Counted from the stretch's first letter, positions 31,802 through 40,211 are shown. The stretch: DNA of 46,480 nucleotides from Saccharopolyspora elongata (GCF_004348985.1 NZ_SMKW01000076.1:1-46480); one strand, 5' to 3'. Made by a program: numbers and translations. Notes: generated from the sequence alone by a model not told the origin.

Positions 31802-32844
31802 TCCACCGGCTCCTGTTCGCTCCACCGCCGGCGCGCCCACTCCATCGCCGACCAGGGCGGCGCGAGGTCGTCCAGCGAGGTGATCTCCTTCGGCCGCAAC
31901 CCGGCGGGGTCCAGCGCCTCGCGATGTCGGGCGAAAACCCGCTCCACGTAGCGGTGCCCGGTGTCCGCGCCGATGACCAGGTGCGTGCCCTCCGGGCGCC
32001 GCGCCGACTCCCAGCCGGCGACCAGGTGCGCCGCGCCGGTCGACAGGCCCGCGAACACGGCGTGCTCGCGCAGCAGTCCGACGGCGCCGGCCATCGCGTG
32101 CCGGAAGTCGACCCAGTGCACCGAGTCGTAGAGGTGGTGGCGCACGTTGTCGAACCAGATCGAGCTGCCGATCCCGGCGATGATCGCGTCGGGATCGCTG
32201 TGGCCGTCGCTGCCGAACGTGACGCTGCCGAAGGGCTGCACGCCCAGCAGCCGCACCTCCCGGCCCCGTCCGCGCAGCGACTCGACGAGTCCGCCGGACG
32301 AGGCACCGGTGCCGACCGCGGCGACCACCGTCAGCGGCCCGTCCGGCAGCCCGTCGGTGACGAGGTCGGCGAACTCCCGGTAGCCCAGGTAGTGCACGCC
32401 GTCGTGGTACTGGCGCATCCAGTGCATCCCGGGGAGCTCCGCGAGGAGTTGCCGCACGCGCTCCACGCGCCGCCGCTGGTCGAGCCGGAGGTCCTGCGAG
32501 GGCGGCATCTGGTCCACGGTCGCGCCGAGGACCTCCAGCTGCGCGCGCATCGAGGAGTCCACTGTGGTCGATGCCACGATGTGGCAGCGCAGGCCGTAGC
32601 GGTGGCAGGCCATCGCCAGCGCCAGCGCGTAGATGCCGCTCGAACTGTCCACAAGGGTCTGACCAGGCCGGATCGTGCCGCGCTCCAGGAGAGTACGCAC
32701 CGCGCCGAGCGCGGCGTAGACCTTCATGGTCTCGAACCGCGCGAGGACGACGTTGCCGCCCAACCGGATCAAGGAGGGCGTCTTGAGCGCGTCGGTGATG
32801 TGCTCGTGCACCGTTGCCGCGGCGGCGGGGGCTGTCGCGGTCAC
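31798..32844 (-). CDS. PLP-dependent beta-substitution enzyme (cysteine synthase/SbnA-like)
   Basis: A 348-aa fold-type II PLP enzyme. The PLP Lys is in RFETMKVYAALGA (residue 41), the substrate loop is VDSSSGIYALALA (SSGN replaced by SSGI), and the phosphate loop is VGTGASSGGL. Fold-type II members of this branch include cysteine synthase and SbnA, which makes a diaminopropionate precursor from O-phosphoserine. The GTG start at 32844 has GGTGAGG overlapping the binding-protein stop. With an ATP-grasp gene coupled downstream it probably makes a beta-substituted alanine used as a ligase substrate. The SbnA partner SbnB is not present. Confidence 0.85.
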   Translation of the reverse strand: MTATAPAAAATVHEHITDALKTPSLIRLGGNVVLARFETMKVYAALGAVRTLLERGTIRPGQTLVDSSSGIYALALAMACHRYGLRCHIVASTTVDSSMRAQLEVLGATVDQMPPSQDLRLDQRRRVERVRQLLAELPGMHWMRQYHDGVHYLGYREFADLVTDGLPDGPLTVVAAVGTGASSGGLVESLRGRGREVRLLGVQPFGSVTFGSDGHSDPDAIIAGIGSSIWFDNVRHHLYDSVHWVDFRHAMAGAVGLLREHAVFAGLSTGAAHLVAGWESARRPEGTHLVIGADTGHRYVERVFARHREALDPAGLRPKEITSLDDLAPPWSAMEWARRRWSEQEPVE

Positions 32845-32848
32845 GGCC

Positions 32849-33847
32849 TCACCGCCCGATCGAACGCAGGTAGGCGGCGAAGTCTTCGGCTCCCTTGACG
32901 TTGCGCGGCCCGCTGACGGCGTCCCCGTAGGACAGCACGAAGTAGCGCTTCTGCTGCACCGCGGGCACCGACCGCATCGCGGGCAGCGATTCGAGGAACG
33001 CCTGCTTCTCCGCCGCGGACTGCCCCGCGTAGTCGATGATGACGATCACCTCGGGTTTCGCGGCGACGACGGACTCCCAACCGACCGTCGTCCAGCCCTT
33101 CCCCACGTCGGCGAGCACGTTCCGCCCGCCCGCCGCGGCGATGATGTCGGTCGGCGCCGCGTACCGGCCCGCGGTGTAGGGCTGGTCCGCGCCCGAGTCG
33201 TAGACGAAGACCGGGACGGGTTCGCCGACGACCGGGCCGCTCCCCTTCACCTTCGTGATGCGTCCCCGCAGCTCGGAGACGAGTTCGGCGGCCCGCCGCT
33301 CGACGCCGAAGATCCGGCCCAGGTTGTGCAGGTCCGCGTAGAGCGCTTCCAGCGGCGGCACCGGCTGCTTGTCGCCGTAGTCCCAGCACGTTTCGGTGTG
33401 CACGTAGCTGCGGATGCCCAGCTGGTCGAGCAGTTGCGGGGTGATACCGCGCTCCTCGCTGAACCCCGAACCCCAGCCGGCCAGCACCCAGTCGGCCTGG
33501 GCGTCCACCACGATCTCCCGGGTGATCCGCGAGGTCCCGAGCCTGGGCACGCGAGCGTAGTCGTCCCGCCACGGCGAACCCGCGATCGAGGGTTCGGCCT
33601 GCGCGTTCATCACGTACCCGCGCATCCGGTCCGCCAGCCCCAGGGCGAACATCTTCTCCGTGCCGCTGACGTCGTAGGACACCGGCCGCTGCGGGCGCGG
33701 ATAGGGCACCGGCACGCCGCAGTTGGTGACCGTGACCGGCGCCGGGCCGTTCTGGGCAGCCGGTTCGACCGACGCGCCGCAACCGGTGGCCAGCAATGCC
33801 GCGACCAGTGGCACTGCCAGCGACCGCCGCTTCGCGGATCGGATCAT
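32849..33847 (-). CDS. ABC transporter substrate-binding lipoprotein (siderophore/cobalamin type)
   Basis: A 332-aa periplasmic-binding-protein-like lipoprotein of the FepB/BtuF class. A signal peptide (KRRSLAVPLVAALLATGCG) ends in a lipobox with Cys about residue 23. Two lobes follow, with the DWVLAGWGSGFSEERGI and KPEVIVIIDYAG stretches typical of metal-chelate receptors and a long linking helix. It should be anchored outside the membrane and deliver a metal complex or similar ligand to the permease. The ATG overlaps the ATPase stop (ATGA), and the PLP gene starts 4 nt after its stop. Confidence 0.93.
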   Translation of the reverse strand: MIRSAKRRSLAVPLVAALLATGCGASVEPAAQNGPAPVTVTNCGVPVPYPRPQRPVSYDVSGTEKMFALGLADRMRGYVMNAQAEPSIAGSPWRDDYARVPRLGTSRITREIVVDAQADWVLAGWGSGFSEERGITPQLLDQLGIRSYVHTETCWDYGDKQPVPPLEALYADLHNLGRIFGVERRAAELVSELRGRITKVKGSGPVVGEPVPVFVYDSGADQPYTAGRYAAPTDIIAAAGGRNVLADVGKGWTTVGWESVVAAKPEVIVIIDYAGQSAAEKQAFLESLPAMRSVPAVQQKRYFVLSYGDAVSGPRNVKGAEDFAAYLRSIGR

Positions 33848-34632
33848 GATCGGGTCCCTTCGTAGTCGGCGCTGAGGTCGTAGAGCAGTTGCGGCGCGCC
33901 GCTGCGCGGATGGGTCACGAGGGTGACCTCCACGCCGAACACCCGGCGGATCAGCTCGGCGGTGAGGACGTCGGCCGGGCTTCCGGTGGCGACCAGCGAG
34001 CCGCCGGAGAGCACCGCGAGGCGATCGCAGCAGCTCGCGGCGAGGTTGAGGTCGTGCAGCGCGACGAGCACGGTGAGCCCCGAGGAGCGCAGGAACGACA
34101 GCAGTTCCACCTGGTGGCGCACGTCCAGGTGGTTGGTCGGCTCGTCGAGCACCAGCACGCGCGGCTCCTGCACCAGCGCCCGCGCGATCAGCACCCTCTG
34201 CCGCTCGCCGCCGGAGAGGCCGAGCACGCCGCGGTCGGCGAGGTGCACGATGTCGGCCCGCTCCATCGCCTGCCGGCACAGCTCGTGCTCCCGCTCGCTG
34301 AGGGCCTGGTTGCCGCGCAGGTGCGGGGTGCGGCCGAGGGCGACGACTTCCGCGACCGTGAAGTCCAGTTCGCTGCGGCTTTCCTGGGTGAGCGCGGCGA
34401 TCGACCGGGCGCTCTCGCGCGGCGCCATCCCGGCCACGTCCGCGCCGTCGAGCAGCACCGCCCCGGCGGTGGGGCGCAGCGCCCGGTAGACGCAGCGCAG
34501 CGCGGTGGACTTCCCGCTGCCGTTGGGGCCGAGCAGCCCGACGATCTCTCCACTGTGGACGTCGAGATCGAGGCCGCCGACGAGCGTCCGGCCGGCGATC
34601 TCCACCGCCACCCCGTCCAAGCGCAATTTCAT
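33844..34632 (-). CDS. ABC transporter ATPase (FecE/FhuC type)
   Basis: A 262-aa ATPase with Walker A GPNGSGKST, signature LSGGERQRV, Walker B VLVLDEPTNHLD and H-loop ALHDLNLAA. Its ATG directly follows the permease stop with GGAGGCC inside the permease end, so translation is coupled. With the FecCD permease and binding lipoprotein it forms an importer of the iron-siderophore/cobalamin class. Confidence 0.96.
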   Translation of the reverse strand: MKLRLDGVAVEIAGRTLVGGLDLDVHSGEIVGLLGPNGSGKSTALRCVYRALRPTAGAVLLDGADVAGMAPRESARSIAALTQESRSELDFTVAEVVALGRTPHLRGNQALSEREHELCRQAMERADIVHLADRGVLGLSGGERQRVLIARALVQEPRVLVLDEPTNHLDVRHQVELLSFLRSSGLTVLVALHDLNLAASCCDRLAVLSGGSLVATGSPADVLTAELIRRVFGVEVTLVTHPRSGAPQLLYDLSADYEGTRS

Positions 34633-35724
34633 CTACCGGCCTCCGAACAGGTATCCGCGGCGCCGCAGCAGGGTGATGAACACCGGCACGCCCACCAGCG
34701 CGGTGATCACGCCCAGCGGGAGTTCCTCCGGGGCGAACAGGGTGCGCGAGACGAGGTCGGCCCACACCAGGAAGCACGCCCCGGCCAGCGGCGCCAACGC
34801 CAGCACCCGGCGATGGCTGGAGCCGACGACGATCCGGACCAGGTGCGGCATCACCAGCCCGACGAACGCCACCGCGCCGCTGACCGCGACGAGCAGGCCC
34901 GTGACCGCGGATGTCAGCAGGAACAGCCAGCGTCGCAGTGCCACCGCATCAACCCCGAGGCTCGCCGCCGTCTCGTCGCCCATCGACAGCACGTCCAGCG
35001 AGCGGCTGTGGCGGCTCAGCACCACCACGCACACCAGCACTGCGGTCGCAGCCAGCGGCAGCGATCCCCAGTTCGCCGCGCCGAGGCTGCCCAACAGCCA
35101 GAACAGCACCGTCCGCGCCGCGTCGCCGTTGGGCGCAAGGAAAACCAGCACGCTCATCACGGCCTGGAACCCGTACGCCAGCGCGATCCCGATGAGCACC
35201 AGCCGCAGCGGGGTCATCCCGCCGCGACTGCTCGCGGCGGCGTAGACCAGCACCGATGCGGCCAGCGCACCGAGGAACGCGGCCACCGACAGCGCGTACA
35301 CGCCGAGGCTGGCGAACACCCCGAACACCACCACCGCCGTCGCGCCCACCGACGCTCCCGACGAGATGCCCAGCACGAACGGATCGGCCAGGGCGTTGCG
35401 CACCATCGCCTGGATCGCCACCCCGACCACGCTCAGCCCGGCGCCGACCACCACCGCCAGCAGCACCCGCGGCGTGCGGACCTGCCAGACGATGCTGTAG
35501 CCGGTCACCTCGTCGGAGCGGATCGTGCCGCCGGTCAGCGCCGCGTGGAGGTAGCGCACGACCTCGTCCGGTGCCACCACCGTCGGCCCCAGCGCGATGC
35601 CCGCCAGCACCGACGCGACCAGCGCCGCCGACAGCACGAGCACGACCGCGAACAGCCGCGCCCGGCCGCTTCGCGCGGGCGGGCGGGATGCTTCGACCGT
35701 CGACACGTCCCGGCCCTGCTGCAT
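34633..35724 (-). CDS. ABC transporter permease (FecCD family)
   Basis: A 363-aa permease with about ten membrane helices. Family landmarks include VRTPRVLLAVVVGAGLSVVG, NALADPFVLGISSGASVGA, and SGAVAFVGLVMPHLVRI, the coupling region for the ATPase. The ATG at 35724 has GGAGG at 7 nt. One permease gene is enough if it works as a homodimer, as in BtuC. It is the first gene of the importer-biosynthesis operon, 68 nt after the broken methyltransferase gene; I see no clear iron box in this gap. Confidence 0.94.
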   Translation of the reverse strand: MQQGRDVSTVEASRPPARSGRARLFAVVLVLSAALVASVLAGIALGPTVVAPDEVVRYLHAALTGGTIRSDEVTGYSIVWQVRTPRVLLAVVVGAGLSVVGVAIQAMVRNALADPFVLGISSGASVGATAVVVFGVFASLGVYALSVAAFLGALAASVLVYAAASSRGGMTPLRLVLIGIALAYGFQAVMSVLVFLAPNGDAARTVLFWLLGSLGAANWGSLPLAATAVLVCVVVLSRHSRSLDVLSMGDETAASLGVDAVALRRWLFLLTSAVTGLLVAVSGAVAFVGLVMPHLVRIVVGSSHRRVLALAPLAGACFLVWADLVSRTLFAPEELPLGVITALVGVPVFITLLRRRGYLFGGR

Positions 35725-35792
35725 TCGGCATCCTCCTGGCGAATCCGTCGTCCCGTTAGTCGGGCGGTCACCGCTCGAAGTTCCCGGGGAGA

Positions 35793-36541
35793 TCAATCGC
35801 GCCGGATCCCGCGGACCACCAACCGCTTCGCGTGGTTGTCGTAGGGTTCCGCGCCGAAGCCGCCGAAGCACTCGACGTCCGCGAAACCCGCTGCCTCGAA
35901 CAGCGCGATCAGCTCCGCCGCGCTGTAGACGAAGCAGGTGATCGACGCGTGCTTCGCCGTTTCGCCGTTTCGCCGCGAACGAGCGTCCAGTCGGTCCGGA
36001 ACCGGGTCCAGCCGTCGAAGACGGTGTCGCGCATGACGACCATGCCGTCGTCGAGCTCCACCACCTTCGGCGGCCCGACCCAACCGGCGTAGATCTCCTT
36101 GCCGAGCACGTCGACCAGCAGCTGCCCGCCCGGCGCCAGCGACGCGTGCGCGTTGCGAAGCACCTGCAGGTTCCGCTCCGGATCGTCGAAGTAGCCGAAC
36201 GACGTGAACAGGTTCAGCACCACGTCGAACTCGCCCGGACGCACGTAATCCAGCACGTCCGAACGCTCCAGCCGGGCCCGCACGCCCGCATCCGCGCACG
36301 CCTTCTCCGCCTGCGCCAGCAGCAGCGGGCTCAGGTCGACGCCCGTCACCGGATATCCGCGGCGTGCGATCGGCACCGTGAACAACCCGACCCCGCAGCA
36401 CTGGTCGAGAACCCGCGCCCCGGTGGGAAAGTCGAACAGCGGCGAGTCCGCCACCACCTCGGCCGCCAATGCGGCCCGCTCGGGCGAGAACATCACCGGC
36501 GAGAACACCGACCACAACTCGTCGTCCGCGTACCAGGCCAT
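35793..36541 (-). pseudogene. SAM methyltransferase broken by an 8-bp tandem duplication
   Basis: From ATG 36541 the protein MAWYADDELWSVFSPVMF... is a class I methyltransferase (VLDQCCGVGLFTVPIARRG motif I, then TGVDLSP). At 35951-35974 the minus strand carries GGCGAAAC twice followed by GGCGAAGC. The second GGCGAAAC shifts the frame, so translation ends at 35909 after 210 aa with a nonsense tail. The correct C-terminus (HASITCFVYSAAELIALFEA, to RRD) is in the other frame to 35793. Removing one 8-bp unit gives a continuous 246-aa reading frame. The break looks recent, since both halves are otherwise intact. It precedes the importer operon on the same strand. Confidence 0.85.
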
Positions 36542-36729
36542 CCCGGCGGTCCTCCTCGAATCGATGCGCGCCGTCGACACACCTGTCGGACCGGGGGCGC
36601 CCGCGGTTCCCGCCGCCGGACGTGAAATTTCCCGTCGACTGGGAACATCCTGCAAGGGGCCTGTGCTCCTGGGCACACCGCGCAGGCGCCTGTACTCACA
36701 GCGTCACCGGCCTACTAGCCTGCCGGGCT

Positions 36730-37293
36730 ATGAGTCGCTCGGAGGCCGAGGACGCCCGCCTGACCAAGCTGGCGCTGGCGGCGCGATCAGGTGATCGCGG
36801 CGCGTTGGAGGGGTTCATCCGGGGCACCCAGCGCGACGTGTGGCGCTTCATCGCCCACCTCGCCGGCGTTCACCTCGCCGACGACCTCGCGCAGGAGACC
36901 TACCTGCGGACGCTCAAGAGCATCCGCCGGTTCTCCGGGCGTTCCTCGGCGCGCACCTGGCTGCTGTCCATCGCGCGGCGCGTGGTCGTCGACCAGGTGC
37001 GCTACGAGCGTTCCCGGCCCCGCACCGACGCCGGGGCCGACTGGGCCGCCGCGGCCGACCGGGGCGCGGGCGAGCGAGCGGGTTTCGAGGGCATCGTCGA
37101 GCTGAACATGCTGCTGGAGGAGCTAGACGGCGAACGCCGCGAGGCGCTGCTGCTGACCCAGGTGCTGGGTCTGTCCTACCAGGAAACCGCCGAGGTCTGC
37201 GGCTGCCCGATCGGCACCGTGCGCTCCCGGGTCGCTCGCGCGCGGGAGCAGCTGCTCGAGAAAACGGCGCAGCAGTCGGAAGGAACCGGTTGA
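36730..37293 (+). CDS. ECF sigma factor (SigC-like)
   Basis: A 187-aa ECF sigma factor. Region 2 is FIRGTQRDVWRFIAHLAG with DDLAQETYLRTLKSIRRF (-10 binding), and region 4 is LLTQVLGLSYQETAEVCG with the CPIGTVRSRVARAREQL helix (-35 binding). The region 4 sequence resembles mycobacterial SigC, a factor linked to copper acquisition. It is divergent from the methyltransferase/importer genes across a 188-nt gap and is followed, with overlap, by a putative anti-sigma gene, so the operon at 28-36 kb is a possible target. Confidence 0.93.
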   Translation: MSRSEAEDARLTKLALAARSGDRGALEGFIRGTQRDVWRFIAHLAGVHLADDLAQETYLRTLKSIRRFSGRSSARTWLLSIARRVVVDQVRYERSRPRTDAGADWAAAADRGAGERAGFEGIVELNMLLEELDGERREALLLTQVLGLSYQETAEVCGCPIGTVRSRVARAREQLLEKTAQQSEGTG

Positions 37294-38072
37294 AGCACCA
37301 ACCCGCCGGGAACTCGGGCCGCTCTTCGAGCGACAGTATGGACGTGGACTGCTACACGTACCGCGAGGCACTGTCGGCGAGGCTGGACGGCGAGCCGGCG
37401 CCAGTGCCCGATGACCGGCTGGAGGGCCATCTCGCGGAATGCGCCGGTTGCCGGTCCTGGCAGCAGCGCGCGGCGGAGCTGAACCGAGCGCTACGGGTCC
37501 GCCCGGTCGAACCGACACCAGACCTCGCGCACTCCGTGCTCGACGCCGCCCGCACGATGCGCGCCCCCGTCGCGCGCCGGTGGCCGCGAGTGCTGCTCGC
37601 GGCCGTCGCGCTGTGCCAGGTGGCGCTGGGCATCGCGCAAGTGCTGGGCGTGACGCACTTCGCGGACCACGGCATGGGCGACGTCATGACCGGGCATCTG
37701 CTCAACGAGAGCACGGCGTGGAACCTGGCGCTCGGCCTGGGCATGCTGTGGACGGCCTGGCGGGTCCGCGCGAGCACCGGCCTGCTGCCGGTGATGGCCG
37801 CGTTCCTGTTGGTGCTGGGCGGTTTCAGCGTCTTCGACATCATCAACAACGCGGTCCCCGCCACCCGCCTGCTCTCCCACGGCCTGCTCGTCGTGGGCCT
37901 GGTGCTGCTGCTCGTGGTGCGCCGCGACCTGTCGCGCTGGCGCCCGCGCCCGGGAGACGCGCAGAACCCGCGCACGACCACGACCGCCGAGGCGCTTGAA
38001 GACCACGAGCCCGGCCCGAGAGCGGAGAACCACCGCCACCTGGGCCCGACGGGCTACCGCCGAGCGGGCTGA
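37290..38072 (+). CDS. Membrane-bound zinc-finger-type anti-sigma factor
   Basis: A ~260-aa protein with an N-terminal anti-sigma zinc domain (HLAECAGCRSW, HxxxCxxC) and about four membrane helices (VLLAAVALCQVALGIAQVLG; LALGLGMLWTAW; LPVMAAFLLVLGGFSVF; GLLVVGLVLLLVV) and a polar C-tail. A TTG at 37290 overlaps the sigma stop and has a good GGAAGGA site; an ATG at 37338 gives a start closer to family norm but a weaker site. It should hold the sigma factor at the membrane until a signal, possibly redox or metal, releases it. Confidence 0.85.
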   Translation: MKHQPAGNSGRSSSDSMDVDCYTYREALSARLDGEPAPVPDDRLEGHLAECAGCRSWQQRAAELNRALRVRPVEPTPDLAHSVLDAARTMRAPVARRWPRVLLAAVALCQVALGIAQVLGVTHFADHGMGDVMTGHLLNESTAWNLALGLGMLWTAWRVRASTGLLPVMAAFLLVLGGFSVFDIINNAVPATRLLSHGLLVVGLVLLLVVRRDLSRWRPRPGDAQNPRTTTTAEALEDHEPGPRAENHRHLGPTGYRRAG

Positions 38073-38083
38073 GGCGACCACCC

Positions 38084-38121
38084 GTGTGCGTTTTGTGTCG
38101 CTATAGCAACAAAACGCACAC
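38084..38121. terminator. 13-bp perfect stem-loop, two-way terminator
   Basis: GTGTGCGTTTTGT (38084-38096) is perfectly complementary to 38109-38121, with a 12-nt loop holding the palindrome GCTATAGC. It lies between the convergent anti-sigma and alcohol dehydrogenase genes, with T-runs inside the stem on both strands. Confidence 0.8.
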
Positions 38122-38166
38122 AGGCCACGTGGCTGCGGAAACGTCGCTCCACGAACGGAGCAGCCG

Positions 38167-39255
38167 TTAGCCGAAGGTGATGAGCTGGCGGGCGACCTCG
38201 CCCCGCTTGAGGTTCTCGTAGGCCTCGTTGATGCCGGCCAGCGTGGACGTGCCGCTGATCATCGAGTCGAGGTCGAGCTTGCCCGAGAGGTACATGTCGA
38301 CGTAGCGGGGCATGTCGACGCGGAAGCGGTTCGAGCCCATCGTCGAGCCCTGGATCTTGCGCTCGCGGAGGAACGAGTAGCCGTCCAGCGAGATCTTCTC
38401 CCCGAACGGGATCATGCCGATGATCGTCGCCGTGCCGCCGGGCCGGAGCATCTGGAAGCTCTGCTCGGCGGCGCTGGCCAGCCCGACCGCTTCGAAGGAG
38501 TGCTCCACGCCGCCGGAGGTCAGCTCCAGCACCGCCTGCACAGCGTCCACATCGGACGCATCGACCACGTCGGTGGCGCCGAACTTCGCCGCCAGGCGCA
38601 GCTTTCCCGGCAGGCGGTCGACCGCGATCACCCGGCCCGCGCCGGCGATCGCCGCGCCCTGGATCGCGGCCAGCCCGATCCCGCCGCAACCGATCACCGC
38701 CACGGTCTCCCCCGGCCGCACCCCGGCGGTGTTGAACACCGCGCCGAGCCCCGTGGTCACCCCGCAGCCGATCAGCGCCGCCTTGTCCAGCGGCATGTCC
38801 GGCCGGACCTTCACCGCCGCGTGCTCGTGCACCAGCATGTACTCGGCGAAGCTCGACGTGTTCAGGAACTGGTGCATCGGCTCGCCGCCGCGGCTGAGCC
38901 GCTGCGGACCGTCGGCCGGGCGCACCACGTCCTCCTTGGTGCACAGGTTCGGCCGGCCGGTGGTGCAGTACTCGCAGTGCCCGCAGAACACCGACAGGCA
39001 GGTGATGACGTGGTCGCCTGGCGCCAGGCCGGTGACCGCCGAGCCGACCGCCTCGATCACCCCGGCCGACTCGTGGCCGAGCACCACGGGCAGCGGATGC
39101 GGGTACTTGGCCTCCATGAAGTGCAGGTCGGAGTGGCACACCCCGGCCGCGGCGGTGCGGATCAGGATCTCGTTCGGGCCGGGCGAATCGAGGTCGACGT
39201 CGCTGATCACGAGCGGTCCGGGGGCGGTCTCCAGCACTGCGGCCTTGCACTGCAT
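38167..39255 (-). CDS. Zinc alcohol dehydrogenase (class III-like)
   Basis: A 362-aa medium-chain dehydrogenase. Catalytic zinc ligands: Cys in GVCHSDLH and His in LGHESAG; structural zinc: CGHCEYCTTGRPNLC; NAD loop: GCGGIGLAAIQGA. The layout matches the mycobacterial/actinobacterial AdhD-type group, some of which work with mycothiol-formaldehyde or NDMA as cofactor system. ATG at 39255 has GCAGGAG. Substrate is not defined by context. Confidence 0.92.
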   Translation of the reverse strand: MQCKAAVLETAPGPLVISDVDLDSPGPNEILIRTAAAGVCHSDLHFMEAKYPHPLPVVLGHESAGVIEAVGSAVTGLAPGDHVITCLSVFCGHCEYCTTGRPNLCTKEDVVRPADGPQRLSRGGEPMHQFLNTSSFAEYMLVHEHAAVKVRPDMPLDKAALIGCGVTTGLGAVFNTAGVRPGETVAVIGCGGIGLAAIQGAAIAGAGRVIAVDRLPGKLRLAAKFGATDVVDASDVDAVQAVLELTSGGVEHSFEAVGLASAAEQSFQMLRPGGTATIIGMIPFGEKISLDGYSFLRERKIQGSTMGSNRFRVDMPRYVDMYLSGKLDLDSMISGTSTLAGINEAYENLKRGEVARQLITFG

Positions 39256-39329
39256 GGCGTCTCCTGCCGTGAACGCAGAGGGCTTTTCTGGAATCTCCTT
39301 CTAACCCGGATCGCCCGGGGTGTCAACGA

Positions 39330-39425
39330 CTACTCGGGTACGACGACCGGCGAGCGCGGCGGCACGCCGGTGCCGGTTTCCTCGTAGTGCAGGCGGATTC
39401 CGTCGTCGGTGGTCGCGAATGGCAT
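39330..39425 (-). pseudogene. N-terminal remnant of an alpha/beta hydrolase
   Basis: From ATG 39425 (good GGGAGG site) the frame reads MPFATTDDGIRLHYEETGTG, the start of alpha/beta-hydrolase proteins, then runs out to a stop after 31 codons. No catalytic Ser region or other hydrolase part follows toward the ADH gene. It is most likely a truncated gene left with its ribosome site. Confidence 0.6.
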
Positions 39426-39552
39426 CCGTGCCTCCCGATCGGGTGCCGCATTGTCACCCGTCGAACGCGGCTTCCACAACGCCGCACGCGGGGGTCGTAC
39501 CCGGCCACTAGGCTTGTGCCAGACCTTGCCGCCGGATGTGGGGAGCGAACCC

Positions 39553-40008
39553 ATGGCGATCGCCCGCGCCGATCGAGTCGACCGCGAAGCGCTGCTGGAG
39601 TTCCTGCGGCCCCGGCACCGGGGCGTCCTGGTCACCACCCGCTCCGACGGCCGCCCGCAGATGTCCCCGCTGACCTGCGGGGTGGACACCGAGGGCCGGA
39701 TCGTGGTGTCGACCTACCCGGAGCGGGCCAAGACCCACAACGCCCGCCGCGATCCGCAGGTGTCGATCTGCGTGCTCTCCGACGAGTGGAACGGGCCGTA
39801 CGTGCAGGTCGACGGCCGCGCCGAGGTGCTGGACATGCCCGACGCGCTCGACGGGCTGGTCGAGTACTTCCGGTGCATCTCCGGCGAGCACCCGGACTGG
39901 GCTGAGTACCGCGAGGCGATGGCCCGGCAGGGCAAGTCGCTGATCCGCATCCACATCGAGCGCTGGGGCCCGATCGCCACCGGCGGCTTCCCACCCCGCC
40001 TCGGCTAG
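39553..40008 (+). CDS. PPOX-class flavin/F420-binding oxidoreductase
   Basis: A 151-aa split-barrel protein of the pyridoxamine-5'-phosphate-oxidase-like family: FLRPRHRGVLVTTRSDGRPQ, then PLTCGVDTEGRIVVSTYPE and AKTHNARRDPQVSICVL. Actinobacterial members of this size usually use F420. The ATG at 39553 has GGGGAGC. Substrate is unknown. The end GFPPRLG is followed by a perfect palindrome. Confidence 0.88.
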   Translation: MAIARADRVDREALLEFLRPRHRGVLVTTRSDGRPQMSPLTCGVDTEGRIVVSTYPERAKTHNARRDPQVSICVLSDEWNGPYVQVDGRAEVLDMPDALDGLVEYFRCISGEHPDWAEYREAMARQGKSLIRIHIERWGPIATGGFPPRLG

Positions 40009-40034
40009 CGCCGCCGCGCTGGTTCACCCCCTCG

Positions 40035-40058
40035 CCGCAGTTTCAATTGAAACTGCGG
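40035..40058. terminator. 24-bp perfect palindrome after the PPOX gene
   Basis: CCGCAGTTTCAA (40035-40046) is followed directly by its reverse complement (40047-40058), giving a perfect 24-bp palindrome 27 nt after the PPOX stop. It is AT-rich in the centre and resembles the two hairpins at 40106 and 40976. A terminator role is likely. Confidence 0.7.
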
Positions 40059-40105
40059 ACCACCGGCGTGTCGCACCCCGACACGCCGACGACTGTGGGC
40101 AACTC

Positions 40106-40153
40106 CCGCAATTTCAATGGAAATCAGAGGTTCGATTTCCATTGAAATTGCGG
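40106..40153. repeat. Hairpin repeat downstream of the DUF998 gene
   Basis: CCGCAATTTCAATGGAAATC (40106-40125) and its perfect complement (40134-40153) are separated by 8 nt. It lies 58 nt past the DUF998 stop on that gene's strand. Its arms share the core GCAATTTCAATGGAAATC with the hairpin at 40976-41017. Confidence 0.85.
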
Positions 40154-40211
40154 AACGACCAGCACGACCCGGCGCGCATCAGCGTGGTTTCCCGCAGAAC
40201 CGGCACCCGCG

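Noticed and set aside
35725..36729. Iron box (IdeR/DmdR type) or Zur box upstream of the importer genes
   Set aside because: I looked for TTAGGTTAGGCT-like and TGAAAATGATTTTCA-like palindromes and found none, so metal control remains unproven.
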